The notes: a model not told the origin generated them from the sequence alone. 64,000 nt of DNA from Mytilinidion resinicola (GCF_010093595.1 NW_022985451.1:753956-817955), one strand, 5' to 3'; counted from the first letter of the stretch, positions 1-11,622 are shown. Numbers and translations are program-made.

Positions 1-59
1 ACAATCGAATGAAACATACCTTCAAGCATGAAGGCCATTGTAATGCACTTCGCAGCCTG

Positions 60-850
60 TTGCAGTTGTCCACCTACCCCACGTCTAACAAATTGAACTT
101 CGCACGGTTAGATTCGTTACTTTTGTGGACATTAGAGACCGACGGGGTTCGACGTTGCGGCCCTAGATAGGGGTAGGCTGCGCCCCTATATCCCTCACAC
201 TACGTCTAACGAATTTAGTTCTCCACGGTTTGATTCGTTACTTTCGTTAACATTAGCGGACAGGAAGGCTCAACGTTGTCTAGATACCTAGTGTGCCTAT
301 CTTCCCCCCGCCCAACGTCTATCAAAGTAACTCTCGCGCGGTTCGATTCGTTACATTTGCGAACATTAACGGACGAGAAGACCCCCCGCTGCCTACATAC
401 CCAGCGTACCTGCACCCCTCACCCAACGCCTGCTAGCCCATCTTTCATGCGGTTCGATTCGTTGCTTTTGTCAACATCAGAGCACAGCGAGGCTGTACGC
501 CGTGTAAATACCTAGCGTCCTTGTCTCCCCGACAAGAGGTCTGCCAATCCAAGCTTCACATGGTTTGTTTCGTTCCTCTTACTCATAAATTTGTAAGGAA
601 GGGGCTTACGCTTCGCAGATATATGGCGCGTTCACATAGCGTGGACGTATCCACCTGGCGTCTCCTAGACTGACTTTCATGCGGTTCGATGCGCTGCTTT
701 TACTTGTATTAGAGCAGGAGATGGGTCTAGGCTGTGTGGTCGCGTCGTGGGGCCACGCAAGGTCCAGAGGAGCACGCGGGCCTTACGAAATTTGTGATCA
801 GACGGTTCGATGCGGGACTTTTACCACATTTTATGTTTAAACTGGTGGAC
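60..850. repeat. Degenerate tandem repeat array, about 7 units of 111-121 bp
   Basis: A core resembling cggttcgattcgttac recurs near 105, 226, 339, 450, 561, 682 and 803, so the spacing is 121, 113, 111, 111, 121 and 121 bp. Around the core the units share an upstream aacgtct-like block and a downstream aacatta-cgga block followed by a tacctagcgt-like block. Units become more diverged toward the right end. The short open frames across the array are not coding: they run over the repeat with no family resemblance. The core resembles the tRNA T-loop/B-box consensus, but no tRNA fold is visible. It could be a decayed minisatellite or a SINE-derived satellite. Confidence 0.8.
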
Positions 851-1248
851 ATTGCGTGGATACATCGTAAGGACATGTGGAAAATGGTAGGATTTAGAGT
901 TAGGATATAATTTAGCCTCACTACTAGCCAAACAAAGCTCTTGAGCGCACAGGAGAAGTAATATGTACAGGGGAGTGTAATCGAACGGCCCCCTTCGAAG
1001 AGCGAGAAAAGCTCCCGTGAGGATCTTGGTAAGTACACAATATGTAGGACAAGAGCCTGATAACCAAGGCTGGGATATCCAACCGGAAAGGGACGAGGGA
1101 ATCCAAAACTCCACAAGCCAAACGCTCCGCTTGGAAAGAAACCGCAAGCTCCAACGCTCGATGCCGCGAAGAATGCTCGAGAAAGGAAGAATAAAAGGAA
1201 CTCGTGAAAGCATGCTTCTTCAAAGAGTTATAACCAATAGACGAGCAG
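851..1248. other. Intergenic, no gene seen
   Basis: This lies between the repeat array and the MPS1 stop codon. Overlapping short frames on both strands show no domain or motif. It probably holds the MPS1 3' UTR. Confidence 0.5.
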
Positions 1249-3062
1249 CTATCCAACTTCCAGCAAATCTCTTATCTTTAAGTAAAAACTCGCGGGGTAC
1301 TGTCTTATTTCCTCATCGGTTGGTGGTCCCTTCTTTGGATCTCTAAACCTGTCCGCTACGCGTTGGATAATCTGGCCGAGCAGCTCTTGTGGGATTCGTA
1401 GGTCTTCGCCAGCGTCGGGGTACAGGAATGGGTCTCTTTCGTTTAAGAGAGAAGCTATTGAAGGTCGGCGAGAGGCGTCTCGCTGGAGGCAGTGTCGCAA
1501 CGTTGATCGTAGGCCGGCGGGCACCTTGACACCGCCAACGCCTGTCGGCGGGTATTCGATGTTGACGGAGGGGTTTACGATGGCCATGACGCGGTGGATC
1601 TGATTCGGAATGTGCGCAAATGGAGGCCGTCCGTATACCATTTGGTAGAGGATGCATCCAAGACTCCACACATCACTTGGCTTCCCTAGTTTCATCATCT
1701 TTCCCAAACTAGCGCCAGGCTGCGCTCGCATTCCCGCGTTGGTGTCTTCCAGAGATTCGGGCGACATGTAGTTGGGTGTTCCTACATGGCTGTCCCGGTG
1801 GACATTGACAGTGTTGTCAATATCAATTGCGTTTGCGATGCCGAAGTCGATTAGTTTTAGCCGCCCTGAGCATAATAGGAAGTTGGCTGGCTTGAGATCA
1901 GAATGCACAATGTCGTACTCGTGCACCGCAGCCACACACTCGAGCATCTCTTTCCAGTAGTACCGCGTGAAACACAGGTCGAGCTTTGCGTCTTCGGGAT
2001 CGAGTTTCATATGCAGAACGCGCGCAAGATCAGATTCGCCAATTTCCATAAGCTGTCGCTTTCGTTAGAAAAGCTGGTCGTGTGACTTCGTAGACTGGCT
2101 CAACTTACGACACTGAGGATTTGTCTGTTCTCGTCCACCTCCCAATCGAACAATCTCACAACCCTTTCGACATCATCCAATTTCCGCAGTAGATCGATTT
2201 CACCCTTATAACCACGTACAGCGCATTCGTCAGCGTCTTCTAATTTTACTCTCTTCAATGCAAACATCTTCGTGTTTTCCGCCATAACTCGATAGACTTC
2301 CGAACTTCCACCCTTCCCGAGCTTCCCCATATGCGAGTATTGCTTTCCATTCACCGTCATGTGACCCCGTTTCCGTCGCTCCCGAGTTCTTGTAGTCGCC
2401 GCCCCCGCTGCCGCCGTTGCAGTTTCCAGGACTGACATCTTGGGCGGAGGTGGCGGAGGCGCTGGTCTTCGGGGTGTGTTGACGCTGACCTGGGATAGTG
2501 GCATTGGCTTCTCTTCGCGCTGAGCTAAGGGCTGTTGCACAGTTGGCCGTTGAATGCTCTCGACCTTCATCATTATGGGTTCCACCTTTGACTCTTGCCT
2601 GATCACTGATGGCGGGAGATTCTCCTGGTCTTGCGACGGTGGGTGGTCATCATCTCCCTGTGGCGTCCGCCGTATCTTCCTCATAGGCGCTCCGCGTACT
2701 TGAACTCTCTTGATACGCAACGACGGCGCTGGCGTAATAGTGTTTTGGACTGGCGTATTTGATTCTGATCCCGAGCCATTGCGAGATATGCGCAGCTTCG
2801 GCCTCCGGGTCTGCTTCTCGGGCGAGTTGATCTCGTTCTGAGCGAGGAGGGCGGTTGTCAGGGCGCTCAGCTTCATGGGCTGGGGCACCTCGTCGTCGGA
2901 GCTGTCGCCAATGTTGATGTTCTGCATCATGGGCGCGTCGGCGGAGAAGCCGTGCGATTGCCCAAGCACGGAGAGCGGCGAGTCTCGTCGCGAAAAGGGT
3001 CGAGTCGAGGGCTGTCGCATGCGGTTATAAGCGCCGAGGGGGGTGGGCGAAGCGGTCGCCAT
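1249..3062 (-). CDS. MPS1: Mps1/TTK-type dual-specificity checkpoint kinase
   Basis: Spindle-assembly-checkpoint kinase acting at kinetochores and, in yeasts, in spindle pole duplication. Two exons, 3062-2109 and 2052-1249, are separated by a 56-bp intron (donor GTAAGT, acceptor CAG) and give 585 aa. The N-terminal 240 residues are low-complexity and Ser/Pro-rich with a polyproline run. The kinase domain starts at about residue 244 with the glycine loop GKLGKGGSSEVYRV, which is diagnostic for this family. The ATP lysine is in FALKRV (about K269), the catalytic loop is HSDLKPANFLL (Asp about 370) and the DFG aspartate is about 387, followed by an NYMSPE segment. The start at 3062 is the first ATG in frame; the frame is open upstream but without ATG. 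It is somewhat shorter than many fungal Mps1 proteins, mostly in the N-terminal region. Confidence 0.93.
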
Positions 3063-3785
3063 TGTTGTAAATGTTATGTACGGTGCAAGAGCAGAGTAAC
3101 GAATGTCTCCTGTGTTAGTAGCTGTCCATACATGTAGGGCGCGGGGCGGCGTGTATCGATGCTGCGGCAGCAAAGTTTGAGGTCGCGGTCGGAGCGCGAT
3201 GGGGACTGCGGAAGTTTTTGGTGTCGTGGTTGCCCCATGAACCGCCGAGCGTAAACAACCCACGCCACCGCATTACGGCAGGGGGCAGGCCTAGCCGCTG
3301 CAAACCATTCACTATTCTCGCGCCATTATCGCACTGTTATCGTGCTCCAGTCGTGGAAGAGTAATGCATTCATGTTTCCTACGGCCAAAGGTTGTCGCAT
3401 GTCTGTGTCTTCCTCTGTTCATGTCTCACCCTACCTTAGTAACGAACTCACAGTTCACTTTATCTATAAAGGTGTATTTCTAAGCCATAGAAAACGAAGA
3501 GGTCGCTAGACTCTGCGTTTGCTTCAATGATTCAGTCGAAAAGTAAATCCATCATACAAAGGAGCTTGAAACGTTACACCTGTATACTATCGATGCTGAC
3601 CGTATTTAACCCGGTTCGTCTGACCTCGGTTGACAGCTCTCCTCCCCTCCTGACTAAGGAAGGCATGACCACGCAGCATGCATCGAATTACTGTCTAAAA
3701 CTTACAGGACTCCAGGGCAGATGTAACTTTAAATGATTTTGGTCCTTTCTCATTATCACTTCCAGACATCTTAACCAATATCATC
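3063..3785. promoter_or_regulatory. Divergent intergenic region MPS1 / thiolase-like gene
   Basis: About 720 bp separate the two start codons. No convincing gene is present. It must carry both promoters and 5' UTRs, but I see no clear TATA box or operator. Confidence 0.5.
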
Positions 3786-5738
3786 ATGGCGACTCCGGTA
3801 GTGATTGGAGTGGGCGACTTCAAGAACAGGTCTCAGAAGCTGGAAGATGCTATTGAGCCTGCCAAGCTGATGCTCGAGGCCATCCGTCTAGCCATCAAGG
3901 ACACTGATCTTCCATCCGCAGTTGCATCTACTCTTCAGTCAAGCATCGACAGCATCGCCGTGGTAGAGACTTGGACTTGGCCATATCCAGACCTCGCAGG
4001 TCTCATTGCGAAGGACCTGGGCGTAAATTCACGTTACAAGTATGTTAGCCCACATGGAGGAAATCAGCCGGGGAAGATATTTGATGAAGCTGCTCGCCGT
4101 ATCTCTGTCGGCGAGGCGAAGGTGGCAGTAGTCACCGGCGGCGAGGCTTTGGCTTCACGTACGTTGTCTCCATGGATGAAATAGTCGGCAAAACATGTGC
4201 TCAACTCATCTTCTTGATATTCTAGTAACTGCTTGCGCTGTCGCCAAAAAGATGCCGCCCCCTGGCTGGACCAAACCCGCAGAGAATGTTGATTCGGTCT
4301 TTACTGCTTCCAATACTGATCTTCTACGAAAAAGTAGGCGTGCTCGGACTCGCTTTTGGATATTACTTGCTCACACACCTTAGATCTTGGCTCCATCCAC
4401 TCCATCGGTCTACCCATTCAAGTCTATCCGATCTATGAGAATGCGTTTCGAGCACATCGCGGCCAGTCCATTCAGCAAAATACCGAGGAGTCAGCTATCC
4501 TGTATTCCGAGTTTGCCAAAGTAGCTGAGTATAATCCTGTTGCTTGGAACTACGGAAAGCCTGCCGAGTCTCCAGAGGCTATTGCTACTGTGACAAAAAA
4601 GAATCGAATGATTTGTTTTCCGTGTATGGCCCATGGCATTTCAACCAGAACATCAGCTAACACGCACCGCAGATCCGCTCTTGATGAATGCTTTCAATAC
4701 CATCAATCTGGCCGGAGCTTGTATATTGACTTCCACCGATTACGCAAGAGAACTTGGAATTCCCGAGAGTCGGTGGATATATCCCTTAGGAGGTGCGGGA
4801 ACTAAAGATGTTGATAACTGTAAGGCTGCTTTCACATTTATAAATGAAGGCCAAAAAAGCTGACATCGACTCCTTTTCAGTCTGGGAACGGCCAAATTTC
4901 CACGCCAGCCCGTGTATTTCGAGATCGATAGATGCCGGCCTAGAGATCTCCGGTCTCACGAAAGACGACATTGACCTGTATGACTTCTACTCGTGTTTCC
5001 CGATCGTCCCTAAGATTGCTTGTCAACATCTGGGCCTGGATATCAAGAACCCTACGAAGCCCATTACTCTCCTCGGAGGATTAACGTCTTTCGGTGGCGC
5101 AGGTAAGCGTATCCGAATGGAAAGCAGAACTCTGACTAACGATATTTGAAGGAAACAACTATTCAATGCATGTAGGTTCTTCCGGATACAGTTCACCGGC
5201 GCCAGTGATATATCCTAACCTTACTAGGCTCTAACCGAAATGGTAAGACAGCTTCGGAAGGGCGACAAGAAATACGGCCTCGTCCTGGCAAATGGCGGCG
5301 TTATGAGCTACCAGCATGTCGTGTGCCTTTCTTCGCAACCAAGGAAGAACGGCAGCGCGTATCCTAGCAAAAATCCGCTACCTGAACTGCTATCAGATCT
5401 TCCTGTTCCACCAATCGAGGAGCACCCGGAGGGAGAGGCGACGATTGAGGTAAGTCGATACCTGTCAACTCGTAGCAAGAGAAACCAAATGCTGACGAGG
5501 GTTGTGTCAGACATACACGGTGGAGTACAACCGTGACGGCAGCCTATTGAGAGGCTACATCGTCGGTCGGTTAAAGGCCAATGGTCACCGATTCCTGGCA
5601 AACGACGCAGATGCGAAGACTTTGAAAGAACTGTCCAATCAATCTGAAGAGCAAATCGGACGAAGCGGCTGGGTGAGAAAGGATACCGAAAAGGAGGGCA
5701 GGAGCTTGTTTAGCTTTGAGAGGAGCACGAAGCTGTAG
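3786..5738 (+). CDS. Thiolase-like protein, SCP2-thiolase / TLP1 type
   Basis: Eight exons: 3786-4158, 4226-4333, 4384-4623, 4673-4819, 4881-5102, 5152-5171, 5228-5449 and 5511-5738. All junctions are GT-AG and the frame is kept throughout, giving 519 aa. The thiolase fold is recognisable from the N-terminal PVVIGVGDFKNRS, then IDSIAVVETWTWPYPDLAG, VTGGEALAS, the NLAGACILTS segment, DLYDFYSCFPIV and a glycine-rich GGLTSFGGAGNNYSMHA block. The last 90 residues (TYTVEYNRDG to the end) look like the extra C-terminal beta domain of type-1 thiolase-like proteins. Where thiolases carry the nucleophilic cysteine I see HGGNQPGK instead, so ordinary thiolysis is doubtful. The 20-bp sixth exon is supported by frame and splice sites only. 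Substrate unknown; probably binds an acyl-CoA. Confidence 0.85.
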
Positions 5739-6634
5739 ATCGAGTTGAAGAGGTGCTCATAAATGGCTTCTAAAGCCTGTACCTTATATCAAAGGCAATG
5801 TTAGACCGAGTTGTCACTTCCTACGGTCCGTGTTGTTCTCTTCAAAGCTTCGCCCCATCAACCAACCCAACCGCCCACTCGGGGCATGAAAAAAGTGGCA
5901 CTCTTAGTCTAAGCAAGCTGCGGGAATGGGTGCCTATGCGTGGATGCCACTGTTTGGGGTGCTTCCATGCATTTTCAGATACTCAGCGTGATGGAAAATC
6001 TTCGCCTTGGGCCAGTTGAAAAAACGTTGAAGCCCTCCAAGCACTGGCAGACAAGTCTACACAGAAGAGAAATTGTTGAGTGTGCCACCTTTTTCCCGCC
6101 CAGCCGTGCCGCCGCATAGCTACAAAGGAGCTCGTTTTTAGTGTTGCATGACCGAAGTAATGCTAAGCTGCTCTGAACTTCCGTGCACTGCACCCACACT
6201 CTAAAATAAAAGAGCATATGACTGGAAGAATAGGATAATGTATGCCTAAGAAGCGTAGAGCCCTTTTCCACAATTTATTTAGCCTCGTGGTGGGCACTGG
6301 AGGTTGGTGAAATGGTTATGTGGTTTTGGTTATGCAGCACTAAAAACGAGCTCCTTCGTAACCATAGTCCGCTTCACGAAAGCTTCTAGTTGGTGGAGAA
6401 CCTGACAGCATGTGACATGTCCAGCTCAGTGTACACTGCTCGACCGCTGTCTGTGGTGTCTCAGACAAATTTCAAGAAACCTAATCGGAATCCAAGCCTA
6501 TCGTTTTGAGTATATGTCAAACTCGCTAGGCCACCTCAGACAGGAGCAAAGGGGTGTAAGTGTATCTCGTAGCACCGGCAATGTACTCACGAAGCGTCAA
6601 GACCAAGGGTATTCATTCAAGCAACCGTTCCGGC
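5739..6634. other. Intergenic between the thiolase-like gene and the wax-synthase-like gene
   Basis: No gene is visible. It contains the small TIR element annotated separately (6119-6362) and, at about 6425-6545, sequence loosely similar to 8510-8632. Confidence 0.5.
6119..6362. mobile_element. MITE-like element with about 37-bp terminal inverted repeats
   Basis: The left end (6119-6155) and the reverse complement of the right end (6326-6362) share a core including ggagctcgtttttagtg and match over about 37 bp. All mismatches I count are transitions (C/T or A/G), as expected after RIP-like mutation. Both ends read ta at the border, which would suit a TA target duplication of the Tc1/mariner class. 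The interior of about 170 bp has no transposase frame, so it would be non-autonomous. Confidence 0.6.
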
Positions 6635-7711
6635 TCACATGTATTCTCTAGGTCTGCAAATCCCCCGCCAGTCCAAGTTCATCAAGCCCTCCGCGAACGG
6701 GACGGCCATCACGACCCAGCTGGCAATAACCAACTCCCCAATCCACGATAGCGCAGCTCGAACCCAGTGCCTCTTCTTTCCCCAGACAGCTACTTCGATG
6801 ACGGTGACGATTCCGTTGACAACGAAGAACAAGCCTATCCGCTTGACGCCTTCCTGCGACAGCAATGGCGCCAGGGTGTACATGTGGAAGATGGCCATGA
6901 AGGAAAAGGAGGCCAGTACCCCCGCGACCCTGGCGACAGATTTGGGGAGGCGCGATGCGAGGACGAGCTTGTAGATGGGGCTGTATGCTAGAGTCATGCA
7001 GGGGGCCGTGAAGCAGTTATGCCAAGTCTCCGCCCAGAAGCCGGAGAAGCTGTCTATGAGATACAGAGGCGCAAAGAGAGGTGGCGAGTTCTTGTAGCGG
7101 AGGAGAAGCTGCATTGAGGTGAAGATGATGTAGAGCGAAAGCAGGATCTCGTAGGCTAGGACGGGGGGCACTTGCGGGAGTGACTGGAGCACCGCGAACG
7201 CTGCTGCGTGAATGCATAGCTGGATAGGCTCTGAAAACAGTTTGATGTGTTTTGGTAGGCGGACGTAATTAGGTGAGAACGATTCGTAGCGAAGTTCAGT
7301 TAGGAGGATTAGGGCGAATATCGAATCGGAGGGTTTCGGGCCAGCGGTGTACTCGGGGAGGTTGTCGCGGCGAATGAGAACATCCAGTAGCTTCATGGTG
7401 CCGATTGCGACTGTAAAGTGTTACTTGCTCCCTTCTCGTGCCGCCGTATGGGGGCGAAGCTTACTTGGGAAGTTAAGGAGAGCGCGCGCGGCGCCGCAGT
7501 TTACTGGGGCGGCATGTGGACTGCACCAGAGTGTGAAGATTGCGCCCGCGGCGAGAACTTGGGAGATGGAATGGCGGTTCTTGACACAGGCAAAGATAGA
7601 TGAATATATCAGAAAGAGTGGAATAAGCAGAATAGCGAGTGCTCTAGGAAACTCGCGAAGCATCTGCTGTAGGTAAACATCCTGTTCTTGAAATAAGGAC
7701 TGCAAGCCCAT
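6635..7711 (-). CDS. Wax-synthase-like membrane-bound O-acyltransferase
   Basis: Two exons, 7711-7465 and 7410-6635, with a 54-bp intron (GTAAGC donor, TTTACAG acceptor) give 340 aa. The junction yields NFPIAIGTMKLLDVLIRR, which is how this fungal family reads. Many hydrophobic segments are present, for example FPRALAILLIPLFLIYSSIFA, VLAYEILLSLYIIFTSMQ and IGLFFVVNGIVTVIEVAVW, so it is an integral membrane enzyme, probably of the ER. The segment FSGFWAETWHNCFTAPC is the FW..WH signature of wax synthase and MBOAT-like acyltransferases, with His as the presumed catalytic residue. Members of this group also occur as acetyltransferases in secondary metabolism, but no cluster genes flank it. Substrate unknown. 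Confidence 0.8.
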
Positions 7712-9529
7712 TGCAGACCATAGGAAAGTTGTGAATGCTGAGAAGCCTGCCCGGAGTAATGGGTGGTGTCGGAAGTTGTGAGATTACAAAAGTAAACACA
7801 TGATGACTGGAGGAAACAGCACTCGGCTGTGCCGGAACGGAAGCCAGGATGTGGACGAGTAACACACTTGCCACGCTGGTAGATGACAGTCGAAAGCCTG
7901 CGTTATACAAAGTTCATTAATTTTTCTAAAAAGGTGTTGAGGCTAGTCACGCGACGGCAAAACAGTGTACGCCGATGTGAAATATGAGAGAGAAAGAAAC
8001 AAAGGAGGAGTGCTATTCCAAGATAAGGCTGATGAACCCTGTCGTATGAGCACTTTTATTAGCCTACTGCTACGCCTCAAGAATTTAGGTCCTAGGTATT
8101 GCTCCCAGAGGCATGCCGTGGTCTCGGTCATGTCCTCCCAAGATTACCTGTCAGGCGGCTACTTTGAACACAGTGTACCAGTCCAGCCCGTCTGGGGTGG
8201 CCTGGAGAGCTATGAGGTTTACCAAAACTATTCCTTTAGAGGTTCTAATAATATCTCAGGGACACCAAGCAGTGCTATTCAAGTGTACACAAGTCTGAAA
8301 AGAGTAAGTACCTCAAGATAGAAAGTTTAGGTTAAAATTGGTCTGGACTAGCCATTCTTGGCTGGAACGTCGCATATTTTACCAGACGTCAAAACACCAC
8401 AACTTCCCAATAGCCAGTTCAAATCACCGGATGATAAATAAGGATCAAAATAGGTGATTGCTAAATCAAACGGTCGCGAGCCGCATACGTAAATTACAAT
8501 GCCTAGTCAGAAGTCTGCACACTGTCTTGCCGACGTCTGTGGTCCTCCAACACACTTTCAGCACCAGAAATGGGATGGAAGTTGGCGGTTCTGAACAACC
8601 TGGAAGCCTGCTAGGCTACTTCAGACGGGCCGTGGCCTAGGATACCACATGTCGACTTCTGATCTTTTATGCCTCGGAAGCGTGATAGACGATTTCACAC
8701 ACTTATGACAAAGCTCCGTCCATCTACTAGTGACTCTCATAGCATAGAAGTAGATCTTCAGCAGGTCCGTGATTATACCTTGGGGGGTTGCGGACAGTAT
8801 AGATCAGCTAGGAACATTCCGCTACTGGTGTTATGCGAGTAGTTTCAAAAGGCGTTGGGTCTCAAAATGGATGACTTACTGCGTTTATGTAGGGTTTGAA
8901 ATGTATTGACGTGAGAATTCTGTAGAAGTGTATTTCTAGTAGCTCGTTGCTCCACACTCTTTCTGGTCCTAGATTTATGCGAGTAGTATCTAAGCATTAC
9001 TAGATGGAGGAGTGAAGGTCCAGCCCATTAATTGTTAATTTCTAGATTACATTTAAGTCGTTTCTAGAAGTTTGGAAATGAAATTTTAGGATGTAGAGAT
9101 TACGTGAACCAAGTCCTTGAAAGACATGAGGACCTGACTAGTTGTCGTTCAGGCGACTTGATCTGGCACTGTATTTGAAGATAATGATGTCTTAGTTGTA
9201 ACTACTGAATGACTTAAATGGTTTCTCTTCGATCTCTGCAAATACGAGGTGCGCTACTTTCCATGGTCGGAAGTTGGAATGACGGGTAACTAAGAAGAGA
9301 GGTAATTGGAAGCCTTTTTGGTAAGGTAAAGCTTAACTGCAGAAAGGGCACCAATAATAGTCATAGGGGACGAATAGGAAACCTCAGTTGAAAATGGTGA
9401 ACGCCAGATATGGGAAGGAAGAGAATCAAGAAAAGATATAAGTGAGAAAAGTAATTTCCGAGAGATTTGCAGAAAGAAAGTAAAAAGTTGGGCCAAAGAT
9501 CCAGAGGAGAATCGGGGACTTGGTGGCAT
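7712..9529. other. Long gene-poor stretch
   Basis: No supported gene in about 1.8 kb. Short frames at 7965-8321 and 8113-8298 overlap each other and show no motif. The 8820-9250 part is AT-richer and has a 13-bp direct repeat (ttatgcgagtagt near 8831 and 8974). The 8510-8632 part loosely resembles 6425-6545. Confidence 0.45.
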
Positions 9530-10766
9530 TCAATCCTTGAACAAGTCTTCAAGGGTTGAGTGAGGTTTCGAGACATCTTCGAGATTCCAAGGTAGGTTTT
9601 TGTCGTCAACTTCAATGCAGGTGAGGCCATCGGAAGTTCCTGGAGCTTTCTTTAGACGCGTACAGTTCTTTAGTACGCCTTGAAGGATAGCAGACGTGTC
9701 CCCTTTGTGATTGCTCAATGAGTTGGTAGGAAACACTCCCGGGCTAGCGAGCAAATTGTGTTGTCGGAGTAAGGACGCCCAGGTCGAACTTTTCACCCAC
9801 TCACCGTTGGCAACTTGGTGATAGAGCTGGGCATAGCCACGCTTCATCCCTGAGCCTTTGCCACCTCTGATGCTCACACTAAGAAATTCTCTGAACAGTG
9901 TATAGAGCCTTCCGGACATCCCCGCATTTGTAGTATAGGGAGTGACGAAGAGAAGCTGCTCTACCACCATCAAACCAATCCGTAATTCTGATCTTGCATG
10001 TTGGAAGTATTTGAGAAGGTGAAGCTCTTTGAGTTCGCCTTCCAGTTTTTCGAAATCTTCGACACAGAATCCAATAAGATGTGTTGCTGCTTCTTTGAAG
10101 ATCCAAGTCGACTTCACCTCAGTAGCAAGGCTGATCATTGCAGTTGGCGTGGTGTGGCATGCGTTGAGAATCGTTGGCATGAAAGAATAAAGAAGATTCT
10201 CAACGGCCATGGTAGTAATCGGCGTACAGGTGTACATATCCGCAAGGCTTACAAGGCGGACTATGGCTGTTTTTGTGGCTTCGAATGTTGGCTCATATTT
10301 GGGTGGAATGGTGTAGAACAGACCAAGGAGTTGTCTGTGAGTCGACACAACCGATTGACGTTCAGTGAACAAGGCTGACTCGTCGGTATGTGCTAAGGCT
10401 GCAGTAGTCTTCGTCAGTAACTCAGTTTTGGAACTGTCTTCCGGCGGTACTCCTTGCTGAATAGTGTTTTAGCACTGAGATTTGCACTAAAGTTGCGAGA
10501 GAACTAACGTCTCGAGTGAGGATTGCGAGGTTCGACTTTTCTTCAAATCTCAACTCATACTTCCAACGGATCTTGCTACCAGGAACGATCAAGGCAGTGT
10601 CACCGCTTGCCGCCCATCGTTCGCTGAGGCTTGTTTTGAAGAAGGGAGAGTGCAAGGCGAGGACAAAGCTGTGTAGTATATAGACGTCTTTAGGGGTTTC
10701 AGAGAGTTTGATCTCGACATCTCCGTCATCGAAGCTTGGGAAAATGTTTTTGCCCTTCTTTCCCAT
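9530..10766 (-). CDS. BTB/POZ domain protein
   Basis: Two exons, 10766-10509 and 10456-9530, are joined across a 52-bp intron (GTTAGT donor, CTAAAAC-like branch point, TTCAG acceptor) to give 394 aa. Skipping the intron removes an in-frame stop, which supports it. The N-terminal part has the typical BTB start GDVEIKLSETPKDVYILHS followed by the LHSPFFKTSL helix. The rest is mostly helical with no second domain I recognise (FTERQSVVSTHRQLLGLFYT, then a long helical region). BTB domains mediate dimerisation and often Cullin-3 binding, but fungal members of this kind have no assigned target. It is the only gene in about 4 kb of gene-poor DNA. Confidence 0.78.
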
Positions 10767-11262
10767 GCTGGGAGCCTGAAATCGGGATTAGAATGAGTGA
10801 TCTAGTCTGTGGCCTTATGAAGAACGTTCAATCGCTAGACTTAGATTGCGACTAATGTTAGACTACCTGCTTCACGTACCATGGTGGAAAGACTGCTTTC
10901 ACTGCATCGAGGCGCTGGCGTTCTATCGTAGGAACGTACGACCGTTAAACTTGGTCACACTAGAGTTGTTCGAAGTTATCCTCTACGTTGTAGGTCGAAG
11001 CTGTGAGTTTGATGAGTCTAGGAGTTTGAAAGAAGGAGGCCTGAGGAGAAATAAAGTCGAAGAAGTAGAAAGGCAAGTAAAGGTGAGAGACTATCAGGCT
11101 ATCTGTGATATGAGCACGAAAAGGTGAGGTGAACAGCTACCGTCCTATCAATGATGAGGCCTCGAAGGATTTGGCCAATAGGAGGCTCTCGTTCAGGTCT
11201 CCGTGATAGAATCTACAGACAACGTGAGGCTCTTCGAATTGCTGTATATAGCTATCTACGGC
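10767..11262. other. Intergenic, no gene seen
   Basis: This is the region upstream of the BTB gene. A short plus-strand frame at 10846-11127 lacks an ATG and has no recognisable domain. Confidence 0.4.
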
Positions 11263-11622
11263 CTAGTCCTTGGAGTTGAGCATTTCTAGATGTTCCTTCC
11301 AACACTGCCTACACGTAGGCAGCCATGGCCTTGCCTTGCCCTCAGGAGCGTCCTCCAACGCCAGGTGCGCCTCTGCATACTGATTTGTCCACACAGCCAT
11401 CCGATCTGGCATCTCATCGTCGAAAAACAAGCTAAAAAGGGCCATAGGACCGCGTCTATCAGTGCCGAGGGGGACAGCAGCTTCACCGGGGTCGTAATAG
11501 TCGTCTATTTGCATGGGCTCGAAGGGCGGCAGAGGCCACGGCTCTGGTGGAGGCTTTTTGGATGTTTTGGTGCGAGGATCTTTCCATTTCACATAATCAA
11601 TGTCATTGGATGTTCGAGGCAT
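11263..11622 (-). pseudogene. PiggyBac-like transposase N-terminal fragment
   Basis: This 119-aa frame reads like the start of fungal piggyBac (DDE_Tnp_1_7) transposases: a basic, proline-rich lead, then RGPMALFSLFFDDEMPDRMA, the TNQYAEAHLALE segment and ARPWLPT. In intact elements that last segment leads into the catalytic DDE core. Here the frame stops 20 residues later and no DDE region follows on either strand, so the catalytic part is missing. It is either a truncated relic or a small domesticated leftover. The short fully open frame with an ATG argues mildly that it is not very old. Identification is from residue pattern only. Confidence 0.5.

Noticed and set aside
60..850. tRNA genes suggested by B-box-like cores
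   Set aside because: No A box, acceptor stem or anticodon arm can be paired around the cores; kept as a repeat.
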